9,157 bases of DNA, from positions 1-9,157 of the forward strand of contig JAUZPH010000118.1 in assembly GCA_030706065.1 (NCBI GenBank). Reading direction: 5' to 3'. Both the position numbers and the translations under genes were made by a program. The stretch is from Bacillota bacterium (GTDB lineage: Bacteria > Bacillota > Clostridia > Clostridiales > Clostridiaceae). The notes under the pieces are model-generated. The model ran no database searches and was not told the DNA's origin. It saw only the letters and a program-made list of their open reading frames with translations. Of this stretch, positions 1-5,564 are shown one piece after another; position 1 is the stretch's first letter; every line of letters begins with the position of its first letter.

Positions 1-729
1 GTGGTCATCTACTGCATGGGCAAAATGATAAGTAGGCAGCCCGTCACCTTTTATAAGCACTATATCTTGATTGTTTTCCGGGAAGGAAACCTCTCCTTTT
101 ATGAGGTCCTCAATTCCTGCTCTTCTCTCCGGATCTCCAGGTGATTTCAATCTGATTATATAGCTTTCTCCGTTCTCTATTCTTCTGATAGCCTCTTCCG
201 GTGACAGGTTTCTGCATTTTGCGTATTCTCCGTAATATCCGGGCGTTATCTTCTGTTCCACCTGGCTTTCCCTGATTTGGTTCAATTCCTCGGTACTGCA
301 GAAGCAAGGGTATGCCAGTCCTCTTCTTATTAAATCATAGGCAAAGGTCTTATATATCTCTTCCCTTTCGCTCTGCCTGTATGGGCCGTAATCACCCTTT
401 GAACTGTCCTTGGATGTCATTCCTTCTTGAAAATCCAGGCCAAAGTTGTGCATGGTGTTTATTGTATCCTCTATGGCACCTTCCACTTCTCTCTTCTGGT
501 CGGTGTCCTCTATTCTTATATAGAACACTCCGCCGCTCTGGTCTGCAATCCTCTCATCAATCAGCGCAGAAAACACTCCGCCGATATGCTGAAACCCTGT
601 GGGACTCGGTGCATACCTTGTAACTTTGGCACCTTCCTTCAGGTTTCTCTTCGGATATTTCTCGTTATAGTACTCCGGACTTTTGTCGATGTTCGGGTAA
701 ATCAGCTTTGCTAACTTTTCCAGGCTCAT
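1..729 (-). CDS. gltX: Glutamate--tRNA ligase, N-terminal 243 residues (cut by window edge)
   Basis: Charges tRNA-Glu with glutamate in the cytoplasm. The open frame runs from an ATG at 729 off the left edge with no stop, so only the N-terminal half of the Rossmann-fold catalytic domain is present (the clostridial family is roughly 500-560 residues). Visible marks: APSPTG followed by HIGG (the class I HIGH signature, residues about 40-51), the RIEDTD block (72-77), GPYRQSER (115-122), a CFC pair (142-144) plus Cys172 recalling the zinc-binding insert of bacterial GluRS, and LPTYHFAHAVDD near the cut. The KMSKS loop and anticodon-binding domain lie outside. The start is fixed by AAAGGAGG about 10 nt upstream. 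A T-box leader reading a Glu codon precedes it, which independently supports glutamate specificity. Whether it is discriminating or also charges tRNA-Gln cannot be told from this half. Confidence 0.95.
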   Translation of the reverse strand, partial: MSLEKLAKLIYPNIDKSPEYYNEKYPKRNLKEGAKVTRYAPSPTGFQHIGGVFSALIDERIADQSGGVFYIRIEDTDQKREVEGAIEDTINTMHNFGLDFQEGMTSKDSSKGDYGPYRQSEREEIYKTFAYDLIRRGLAYPCFCSTEELNQIRESQVEQKITPGYYGEYAKCRNLSPEEAIRRIENGESYIIRLKSPGDPERRAGIEDLIKGEVSFPENNQDIVLIKGDGLPTYHFAHAVDDH

Positions 730-748
730 AATTTATTCTCCTCCTTTA

Positions 749-795
749 TAAAACAAAGGCCTTTCATCCAAATAAAATTAGGACGAAAGGCCTTT
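749..795 (-). terminator. T-box attenuator terminator upstream of gltX
   Basis: On the minus strand AAAGGCCTTTCGTCC (795-781) pairs with GGATGAAAGGCCTTT (769-755) around an 11-nt AT-rich loop and is followed by GTTTTAT. The 5' arm contains the CGTCC that the antiterminator uses instead, so the two folds exclude each other. The poly-U end sits just before the gltX ribosome binding site. Confidence 0.92.
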
Positions 796-912
796 TTCCG
801 CGTTACCACCTAAATTGGTCAAGTTTCCTTAACCCAGCTCAATTATCTTTAAGGGAATCACCCCATGGATATACTCCGCCTTCTGAAGGCTTTCCATCCA
901 TCGCTCCAAAGC

Positions 913-915
913 TTC
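913..915 (-). promoter_or_regulatory. T-box specifier codon GAA (Glu)
   Basis: Lies between GAAG and G at the top of the Stem I basal helix, the same position as GGC in the well-studied glyQS T-box. It pairs with the UUC anticodon of tRNA-Glu and matches the downstream synthetase gene. Confidence 0.85.
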
Positions 916-1018
916 CTTCCACGTCGTTAAATTCCGGGCTTTCACCTTCCCCGGATCTCTTTGATTCAACCTTACATGTACTCTTCTTCTTCATAGCACT
1001 ATATTAAAATATATATCA

Positions 1019-1047
1019 ATTATATAATTAACATTTATTGTTGTAAA
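1019..1047 (-). promoter_or_regulatory. Sigma-A type promoter for the T-box/gltX transcript
   Basis: On the minus strand TTTACA (1047-1042), a 17-bp spacer, then TATAAT (1024-1019). The predicted start, about 1012, falls just before the first Stem I strand. Five of six and six of six matches to consensus. Confidence 0.8.
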
Positions 1048-1090
1048 TATGCTTTTTATAGGAATAATTTCAGCTTTTCCTTATGCTTGA

Positions 1091-1387
1091 CTATTTCTCT
1101 GCCTCAACTGGTATATAGATAGCCCTCTCTCTTGGTCCCGAAAAACAGTGCTCCGCCGTACCAACCCACTTTTTATAGTGCTCGGTTTTCATGTGCGCCT
1201 CCACTGCCTCTTCAGTTTTATAGCCTTCATGAAGTAAAAACCTGGTGAGGTCATCCTTGCACTGAAAGAAATCAAAGCACAGTATTCCCTCTTCCATTCT
1301 TGAGCTCCTCTGGTTTTCAAGAGTTGCTTCTATAAACTCATCTATCTTTTCCGACTTTACATATAAGGTTACACTTTTAAACAACAA
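1091..1387 (-). CDS. ABM-family (antibiotic biosynthesis monooxygenase fold) protein, TTG start
   Basis: A 98-residue protein of the dimeric alpha/beta-barrel ABM family, which includes quinol monooxygenases and small heme- or quinone-handling enzymes. Sequence marks: an N-terminal beta strand (FKSVTLYV), a helix ending in NQRSSRMEEG (25-34), a core strand ILCFDFFQ, then HEGYKTEEAVEAHMKTEHYKKW (53-74), the usual ABM pattern with His65 and Trp74. Length is typical. The longest reading frame begins with ATG at 1420, but that codon overlaps a -10 box and lies upstream of the likely transcript start. AAAGGAGG at 1402-1395 sits 7 nt before the TTG at 1387, so TTG is preferred. The next gene upstream encodes a flavodoxin-fold quinone reductase-like enzyme, a plausible functional partner. 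Substrate cannot be deduced. Confidence 0.85.
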   Translation of the reverse strand: MLFKSVTLYVKSEKIDEFIEATLENQRSSRMEEGILCFDFFQCKDDLTRFLLHEGYKTEEAVEAHMKTEHYKKWVGTAEHCFSGPRERAIYIPVEAEK

Positions 1388-1394
1388 ATTAAAA

Positions 1395-1402
1395 CCTCCT
1401 TT
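1395..1402 (-). promoter_or_regulatory. Ribosome binding site that decides a TTG start
   Basis: AAAGGAGG lies 7 nt upstream of TTG 1387. It falls inside the longer ATG-initiated frame (as codons K-G-G), which argues that the upstream ATG codons are not used. Confidence 0.85.
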
Positions 1403-1418
1403 AATAACCATATATACC

Positions 1419-1424
1419 ATTATA
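1419..1424 (-). promoter_or_regulatory. Extended -10 promoter of the ABM gene
   Basis: TGCTATAAT on the minus strand gives a TGn extension and a perfect TATAAT (1424-1419). The -35 position (about 1447-1442, CAGGTA) is poor and lies inside the outer arm of the nearby palindrome. Predicted start about 1412, roughly 25 nt before the TTG codon. Confidence 0.65.
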
Positions 1425-1432
1425 GCATAATT

Positions 1433-1578
1433 TAAAAATAGTACCTGCAGTATATAGATGCGGAAATTTATATTTTAATTTATCGCCTTCGAAAAATCGG
1501 TGAAGATTCGATATTTTCTCAGGCGAATACTAAAGGTTTAAATTTCCGCATCTTTAATTCCTGCAGGTACTATTTTTA
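1433..1578. repeat. Nested long inverted repeat, MITE-like element
   Basis: About 146 bp of near-continuous dyad symmetry. Outer arms of 18 bp match perfectly (1433-1450, starting TAAAAATAGTACC, with 1561-1578). A second 14-bp perfect pair is GATGCGGAAATTTA (1457-1470) with 1539-1552. A third is TCGCCT (1483-1488) with AGGCGA (1521-1526), continuing as GAAAA/TTTTC and TCG/CGA. Between pairs two and three are 12-nt stretches on both sides that hardly pair, as if once symmetric and since diverged. TA dinucleotides bound the 142-bp core (1435-1576), consistent with a TA target duplication, though TA is self-complementary. No open frame inside. It begins 5 bp after the stop of the oxidoreductase gene and could also act as its terminator. 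Mobility is inference; the repeat itself is plain. Confidence 0.75.
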
Positions 1579-1583
1579 TTTTC

Positions 1584-2165
1584 TTATTTTATGGATTCTA
1601 CCACTCTCTGTACTTCTTTCAGGTAATCCTTGCGGGTTTCCTCCGGAACATACGGCACGGCTCCAAAGAAGGTGTGCTTCACCACTTGAATGCCGCAAAA
1701 TTCAAATATGCCCTGATCCGTAACCTGCTTCATTGAATTATGCATCCCGTTTTGTTCATATACGTCACTTGGAGAACCGGTGGTACAGAACAGCAGTGCC
1801 TTTTTGCCTTTTAGCAATCCATTAGGAGCCCCGTTTACATATTCATAGCCAAAGCCATAAGACAGGACTCTGTCCACATATCCTTTAAGCATCGCAGGCA
1901 TTCCGGCCCACCAAACAGGATATACAAAGGTAATGACATCCGCCCACTTTATCAGTTCCTGCTCTGCCTTGATATCCTCCGGAGTTACTCCCCGCTGAAA
2001 GCCTTCAAAATCTGACGGGGCCAATATGGCTTCAAAGCCGGTCTCATAAAGGTTTCTGACTCTAACAATCTGTCCCTGGCCGACTGCTGCTGCTTCAATA
2101 GTATCCACTATGCCTCTGCAGAAGCTCTTTGGATTTGGATGCGCAAAAACTACAAGATGATTCAT
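1584..2165 (-). CDS. Flavodoxin-fold NAD(P)H oxidoreductase (quinone reductase-like)
   Basis: A 193-residue FMN-dependent NAD(P)H oxidoreductase of the Flavodoxin_2 family (NQO/KefF/YwrO-like), expected in the cytoplasm and reducing quinones or similar electrophiles by two electrons. Marks: the opening strand and phosphate loop VVFAHPNPKSF (5-15); WADVITFVYPVWWAGMPAMLKG (74-95) followed by YVDRVLSYGFGYEY, the family's most typical block; and LLFCTTGSP (124-132) contacting the flavin ring. The start is taken at ATG 2165 because GAGGAGG lies 8 nt upstream; an in-frame ATG at 2198 has no such site and would add an untypical 11-residue tail. Upstream is a 238-bp divergent spacer shared with the sigma gene; downstream is the long palindrome, then an ABM-fold gene. 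The exact substrate is unknown. Confidence 0.9.
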   Translation of the reverse strand: MNHLVVFAHPNPKSFCRGIVDTIEAAAVGQGQIVRVRNLYETGFEAILAPSDFEGFQRGVTPEDIKAEQELIKWADVITFVYPVWWAGMPAMLKGYVDRVLSYGFGYEYVNGAPNGLLKGKKALLFCTTGSPSDVYEQNGMHNSMKQVTDQGIFEFCGIQVVKHTFFGAVPYVPEETRKDYLKEVQRVVESIK

Positions 2166-2403
2166 AAAACATGCCTCCTCAATTTTTCTCTTTATCATAA
2201 AAAATAATCATATTCTAAACGTTACTATTTTATACTTTGGAGTTGAGGTTTATTCTTCAGTTTTCTTTCTGATACAAGAATCATCCTGTCATGATATCAT
2301 ATTTATATATCTAAAATTTTAAATGTTTTGGGAGAAATGGTTAAATCCCAATGTATTAATATATGAGAAAGCTTTCTAGGCACATATGATTGGAGGGCAC
2401 AAT
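2166..2403. other. Divergent intergenic region with small dyads
   Basis: Separates the oxidoreductase (leftward) from the sigma factor (rightward). It holds a perfect 10-bp palindrome ATGATATCAT (2291-2300), an inverted repeat TTGGGA/TCCCAA (2328-2333, 2346-2351) with a 12-nt loop, and a perfect 12-bp palindrome AGAAAGCTTTCT (2366-2377) just before the sigma ribosome binding site. No promoter clearly matches the sigma-A or ECF (AAC / CGTC) consensus in either direction. Any of the dyads could be an operator, but none is proven. Confidence 0.4.
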
Positions 2404-2973
2404 ATGGAATTGGAGATAGACAGCCTTATAAGGCTCATAAAAAGAAGAAATCCGGAAGCACTGGAAAAGGTAATGGATCTATATATGGATTCTGTCTATA
2501 GTCTGGTAAAGGCAATACTCTTTAACAAAGGATCGGAGGAGGATACGGAGGAATGTGTCCAGGATGTTTTTCTTGATGCCTGGAATAATATCGAAAAGTA
2601 TAACCCGGAAAGAGGCAGCTTTAAGACCTGGCTTTTAATTCTGTGCAAATCCAGGGCGCTGAACAGGAGAAAATCCCTCATAAATAAAGGGAAGGTCATT
2701 GAATTGGATGAAAGACTGGCCTCTTCAAAGGAAGACCTGGAGGAAAACTATCTGGCAAAGGAAAACAAAGAGGAAATAATTGAGAGGATAAAATCAATGA
2801 ATGCAGTTGACAGAGAAATATTTCTGCGAAGATACATCCTGGAAGAGAGTATAGAGGATATCTGCATCGTCATGAATCTTAGCAGACAAGCTGTCGATAA
2901 CCGTCTGTGGCGGGGGAGGAAACAGCTCAGAGAAACCTTCAAGCCCGCTGAAAGGAGGAGTATAAATGAATAA
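2404..2973 (+). CDS. RNA polymerase sigma factor, ECF-type sigma-70 family
   Basis: A 189-residue alternative sigma factor with only regions 2 and 4. Region 2 (about 22-92) has LYMDSVYSLVKAIL, the acidic EEDTEECVQDVFLDAWNNIEKY core-binding helix and GSFKTWLLILCKSRALNRRK (71-90), the -10 recognition part. Region 4 (about 125-178) carries the helix-turn-helix EESIEDICIVMNLSRQAVDNRLWRGRKQL for -35 contact. Start chosen at ATG 2404, with GGAGG 7 nt upstream; the in-frame ATG at 2386 lies before that site. Its last 8 nt overlap the next gene, a membrane protein with anti-sigma character, so the two are almost certainly co-translated partners. The regulon and inducing signal are not visible, and no self-promoter with ECF consensus was found. 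Confidence 0.93.
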   Translation: MELEIDSLIRLIKRRNPEALEKVMDLYMDSVYSLVKAILFNKGSEEDTEECVQDVFLDAWNNIEKYNPERGSFKTWLLILCKSRALNRRKSLINKGKVIELDERLASSKEDLEENYLAKENKEEIIERIKSMNAVDREIFLRRYILEESIEDICIVMNLSRQAVDNRLWRGRKQLRETFKPAERRSINE

Positions 2974-4273
2974 GGAAGACAGGGACATTTTTGACTTGAT
3001 GGATGATATACCCTATGAAAAAAAGCTCGAACTTCTCGATTATATAAATCTGGATGAGACCAGCGCAGATATGGAACAAAGGGCCAGGATTAAAAACGGC
3101 GTTATGAACAGGATAAAAAAGAATCCTGTAAAGAAAAGAAACAGGGTACGTCGTGGCATAAAGGCAGCCGGAATAATCATATGCCTGGTTATAACCGGAA
3201 TCTCACCCTTTGGACAGAAAGCCATAGCGGATATATACGGAAAACTCTTCTTTATTCCAGGCTCTCCTGAAGCTGTGGAGGATAAAGGGAAGGCTATGTT
3301 TATCCTTAATGAACCTGTAGAATTTAAAAATAACGGCTTTGATATTACAGTGAGTTCCGTTACAAAAGATGCTGACGGACTGACCATAGTAATGGACGGG
3401 AATGACAGTACAAATACTGGCAAGCTGACTATCGAAGATAAAAAAGGCAATAAATATGTCTGTGCCAGTTACGAAGTTGCCGGCGGAGGTACATGGATTG
3501 GATCTTATTACTTCAACAACATACCTGCCGATGTAGCCAGCTTTAATATACTTTACTCTGACAAAACTGTCATTCCCATAACCCTGGAGAAAGCCGAAAG
3601 CTACGCGGACTACGCCAGCATGGGCCCGACGGATGAACAAAATAATGTTGCCATAACTCTTGTACCCAGAAAGGTTGAGGATAAAATCTGGTTTAACCTA
3701 ATACAACACCCCATGCAGCACAGAGAGATCTCAATATATGGAAGGGATACCTTAGGCGGCACTGATCCAATAGACATACTTGTAAAAGATGACAACGGGA
3801 AGTCCTATACCTTGGGGCATCCGGAAAACTTCGGAACCACATCCCGTTTCTGCTTCAAGCCGGACAGCAGCGCTGAAAGATTTACTGTTACCCTCCCGGA
3901 GATTACATTAAAGTACAAGGTTGATAATGAAGTAACTCTTCCCATGCCTGCGGAAGGTGAAACACAAGTCAACAAAACCATTGAAATGCATGGTTTTACC
4001 ATGAAAATCACTAAAATTATGAGAGCAGGGAATAAAGTAACGGTCTACGTTGACACCGGATATGATGCCAATAAGTCCGAAAACCTGGGTATCGTTAACC
4101 TTGACATGGATGCAATGTCCATCGATAGTGTTGAAAGTAACCGAAACGAAAATGTGGCAACGGACTATTTTAAGTTTGATATCAATCCATGGAATAGAAA
4201 GCTGAAAATTAAATTTAAGGATATGACTACAATTATGAAAGGCCCCTGGACCTTTGAAGTGAGCAATAGGTAA
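2966..4273 (+). CDS. DUF4179-like membrane anti-sigma factor
   Basis: A 435-residue protein likely holding the upstream sigma factor inactive at the membrane. The N-terminal 60 residues are charged and cytoplasmic (IFDLMDDIPYEKKLELLDYI, then a basic KKNPVKKRNRVRRG stretch). One membrane segment follows (about 66-82, AAGIIICLVITGIS), and the rest is an extracytoplasmic beta-rich region. NNGFDITVSSVTKDADGLTI (about 117-136) resembles the core of DUF4179 domains found beside clostridial and bacillar sigma factors; the second half, with IEMHGFTMKITKIMR (about 341-355), may be a DUF5643-like repeat. No zinc-binding HxxxCxxC motif of the ZAS class is present. ATG 2966 follows AAGGAGG and overlaps the sigma stop, indicating translational coupling. 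Family names are from memory of the pattern; the anti-sigma role is inferred from context and topology. Confidence 0.85.
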   Translation: MNKEDRDIFDLMDDIPYEKKLELLDYINLDETSADMEQRARIKNGVMNRIKKNPVKKRNRVRRGIKAAGIIICLVITGISPFGQKAIADIYGKLFFIPGSPEAVEDKGKAMFILNEPVEFKNNGFDITVSSVTKDADGLTIVMDGNDSTNTGKLTIEDKKGNKYVCASYEVAGGGTWIGSYYFNNIPADVASFNILYSDKTVIPITLEKAESYADYASMGPTDEQNNVAITLVPRKVEDKIWFNLIQHPMQHREISIYGRDTLGGTDPIDILVKDDNGKSYTLGHPENFGTTSRFCFKPDSSAERFTVTLPEITLKYKVDNEVTLPMPAEGETQVNKTIEMHGFTMKITKIMRAGNKVTVYVDTGYDANKSENLGIVNLDMDAMSIDSVESNRNENVATDYFKFDINPWNRKLKIKFKDMTTIMKGPWTFEVSNR

Positions 4274-4278
4274 AACAT

Positions 4279-4316
4279 GAGAGCATTCCGCTGTTTTTAC
4301 GGATGCTCTCTTTGTT
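4279..4316 (+). terminator. Intrinsic terminator of the sigma/anti-sigma unit
   Basis: GAGAGCATTCC pairs with GGATGCTCTC (4301-4310) with one bulged T and a loop of about 11 nt, followed by TTTGTT. It begins 5 bp after the anti-sigma stop codon. The U-tract is short but the stem is strong. Confidence 0.85.
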
Positions 4317-4471
4317 CATGCATCTCGTCACATTCTATCAACCTGTCTCTCATAAGCCTAAATATAATATCCGGGTACTGTCAATAGCCGATACCTGGAC
4401 TTCAACCTCAGTTATCATTTGTCAGGAATTATTGAAAATTTAATAGTTCTAACAGCCTGCTGAAGTATATA

Positions 4472-4509
4472 CATTGATGCAGTATAGGCGGTTCCTGTCA
4501 ACATCAATG
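4472..4509. repeat. 8-bp inverted repeat in the 4317-4550 spacer
   Basis: CATTGATG (4472-4479) and CATCAATG (4502-4509) are perfect inverted copies around a 22-nt loop that has a possible inner AGG/CCT pairing. No T-run follows on either strand, so it is not a terminator. The rest of this spacer, between the anti-sigma terminator and the YcxB-like gene, holds no gene I can support. Confidence 0.5.
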
Positions 4510-4550
4510 ATAAGTTGTCCGTATATCTATGTTTTAATGCTGGAATATCC

Positions 4551-5069
4551 TTATCTTCTTGTGGATAAACGAATACTTTGATACTGATTCTTAATGTACT
4601 GTATAAAAGTATCCGGTGTACCTTTTGTAAATCCGTCTTTCGATATTCTTATTCCAAGTTTGTTTTTGAGGGTTAAAATCAAATACTTTTCGTTTTCTAT
4701 CAGCTTGTCAATCTGTTCCCATTGATACTGCACTGTTGTGTTTCCGTCTTTTATTGCTATATTATCGGTAAACTGAATCACTCGTTCCCATTCCTCAGCG
4801 CCTTGATTGACTGCAAGAGACTTAAAGTATTTCGACGATAGCATCTTTCTTCTAAAAACAGCTCTGTAAATGCAGAACACTGCCATCAGTACATAAAAGA
4901 ACGAGAAAAGCATGTCATTACTCAAAATAGATATTATGAACATAAGAGTTGTAAAAACCATAAGTACAAGCCAAAAAATCACAAAGTAGTTTTTTCTGAT
5001 AGGATTCTTTACCCAGTCCATATAACGTTCTTTTGTCATCATATATCGGTTTTCGAATAGTACTTCCAT
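4551..5069 (-). CDS. YcxB-like small membrane protein
   Basis: A 172-residue inner-membrane protein of the YcxB family; no biochemical role is established. The opening FENRYMMTKERY matches the family pattern. Two adjacent membrane segments follow (about 29-49 and 53-71), making a short hairpin, then a basic RRKMLSSKYF boundary and a cytoplasmic C-terminal domain with the alternating strands typical of the family: VIQFTDNIAIKDGN, TTVQYQWEQIDKLIENEKYLIL (about 111-132), and LGIRISKDGFTKGT. The ribosome binding site AGGGGGG lies about 5 nt before ATG 5069. It is the third gene of a probable operon behind the lipoprotein and GNAT genes (53-bp gap from the GNAT stop). No terminator is evident after its stop. 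Confidence 0.75.
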   Translation of the reverse strand: MEVLFENRYMMTKERYMDWVKNPIRKNYFVIFWLVLMVFTTLMFIISILSNDMLFSFFYVLMAVFCIYRAVFRRKMLSSKYFKSLAVNQGAEEWERVIQFTDNIAIKDGNTTVQYQWEQIDKLIENEKYLILTLKNKLGIRISKDGFTKGTPDTFIQYIKNQYQSIRLSTRR

Positions 5070-5122
5070 AATACCCCCCTGTATGATATAAATGCCTTAT
5101 ATTTCACACTGAAACACCTGGG

Positions 5123-5551
5123 TTATAGATGTTTCACCATTTCACAAGATTTTGTTTCCACAAAACCCTCTGCGGTATAGAATTTAGGCGCCTCAACATA
5201 CTCCGGTGAAAATCTTGTATATATTGTATTCATACCTTTTTGCACGGCAAATTCCTCCGCTTTTTCATAAAGCCTTTTACCTATCCCCTGTCTTTTCATC
5301 GAGCACTTGACATAAAGCCTTTTCAGCCACATTTCATTTTCCGAAATTATTTTTGTTCCAACGGTTCCGATTACTCTGTCATTGTCATCAATTGCTATCC
5401 AAAACATATTGCCGGTTGAAAAGTAATTGGCTGTAATATCAAGCAAATCTTCATTCAAACGCGGTATTCTGCCTAACGCGTTTTTTGCTTCCAGAATCAT
5501 AAAAATCATATCATCTCTGTACTTTTCCTCAAACAACCTTACGTCCACCAT
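5123..5551 (-). CDS. GNAT family N-acetyltransferase
   Basis: A 142-residue acetyl-CoA-dependent acyltransferase of the GNAT fold; substrate unknown. Motif A spans about 75-95: strand WLKRLYVKCSM, then the pyrophosphate loop RQGIGKRL (87-94). Motif B shows as FYTAEGFVE (124-132), the usual C-terminal signature. The N-terminal strand MFWIAIDDNDRVIGTVG (49-65) is also standard. AGGAGG is only 3 nt before ATG 5551 but 6 nt before the next codon, GTG 5548, so the protein may start one residue later at GTG. The gene begins 13 bp after the lipoprotein stop, strongly suggesting one transcript. Could act on a small molecule or a protein amine; nothing visible decides. Confidence 0.88.
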   Translation of the reverse strand: MVDVRLFEEKYRDDMIFMILEAKNALGRIPRLNEDLLDITANYFSTGNMFWIAIDDNDRVIGTVGTKIISENEMWLKRLYVKCSMKRQGIGKRLYEKAEEFAVQKGMNTIYTRFSPEYVEAPKFYTAEGFVETKSCEMVKHL

Positions 5552-5564
5552 ATACCTCCTGATA

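Larger units (their letters stand above)
749..1012 (-). ncRNA. T-box riboswitch leader, Glu (GAA) specifier
   Basis: Leader RNA that senses uncharged tRNA-Glu and controls transcription into gltX. Reading on the minus strand: Stem I base pairs TGCTATGAAG (998-989) with CTTTGGAGCG (911-902). A loop-E type internal loop has AGTA on the 5' side and GAAG on the 3' side, above it CATGT pairs with ACGTG. The AG bulge (AGAGATCC) and a GGTG terminal loop follow at about 960-935. The specifier, placed as in known T-boxes (GAAN-codon-purine-helix), is GAA at 915-913. The conserved T-box AGGTGGTAACGCG is at 811-799, with TTAGG pairing to CCTAA for the antiterminator. The bulge reads UGGU, which would pair with an A discriminator base. 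The start of the RNA is estimated from the promoter. Confidence 0.95.

Noticed and set aside
312..714. Two plus-strand open frames of 95-103 codons
   Set aside because: They lie antisense within gltX, have no ribosome site and no recognisable protein features; the minus-strand frame has clear GluRS motifs.
1388..1420. Longer ATG-started version of the ABM protein
   Set aside because: The ATG overlaps the -10 box and the strong ribosome site lies inside the extension, so the TTG start is preferred.
3040..4011. Several minus-strand open frames opposite the anti-sigma gene
   Set aside because: They are shadows of the plus-strand gene, without ribosome sites or sensible composition.
5090..5115. 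Short hairpin TTTCA-GTG-TGAAA between the GNAT and YcxB-like genes
   Set aside because: A 5-bp stem with a 3-nt loop in AT-rich DNA, with no U-run, is expected by chance.
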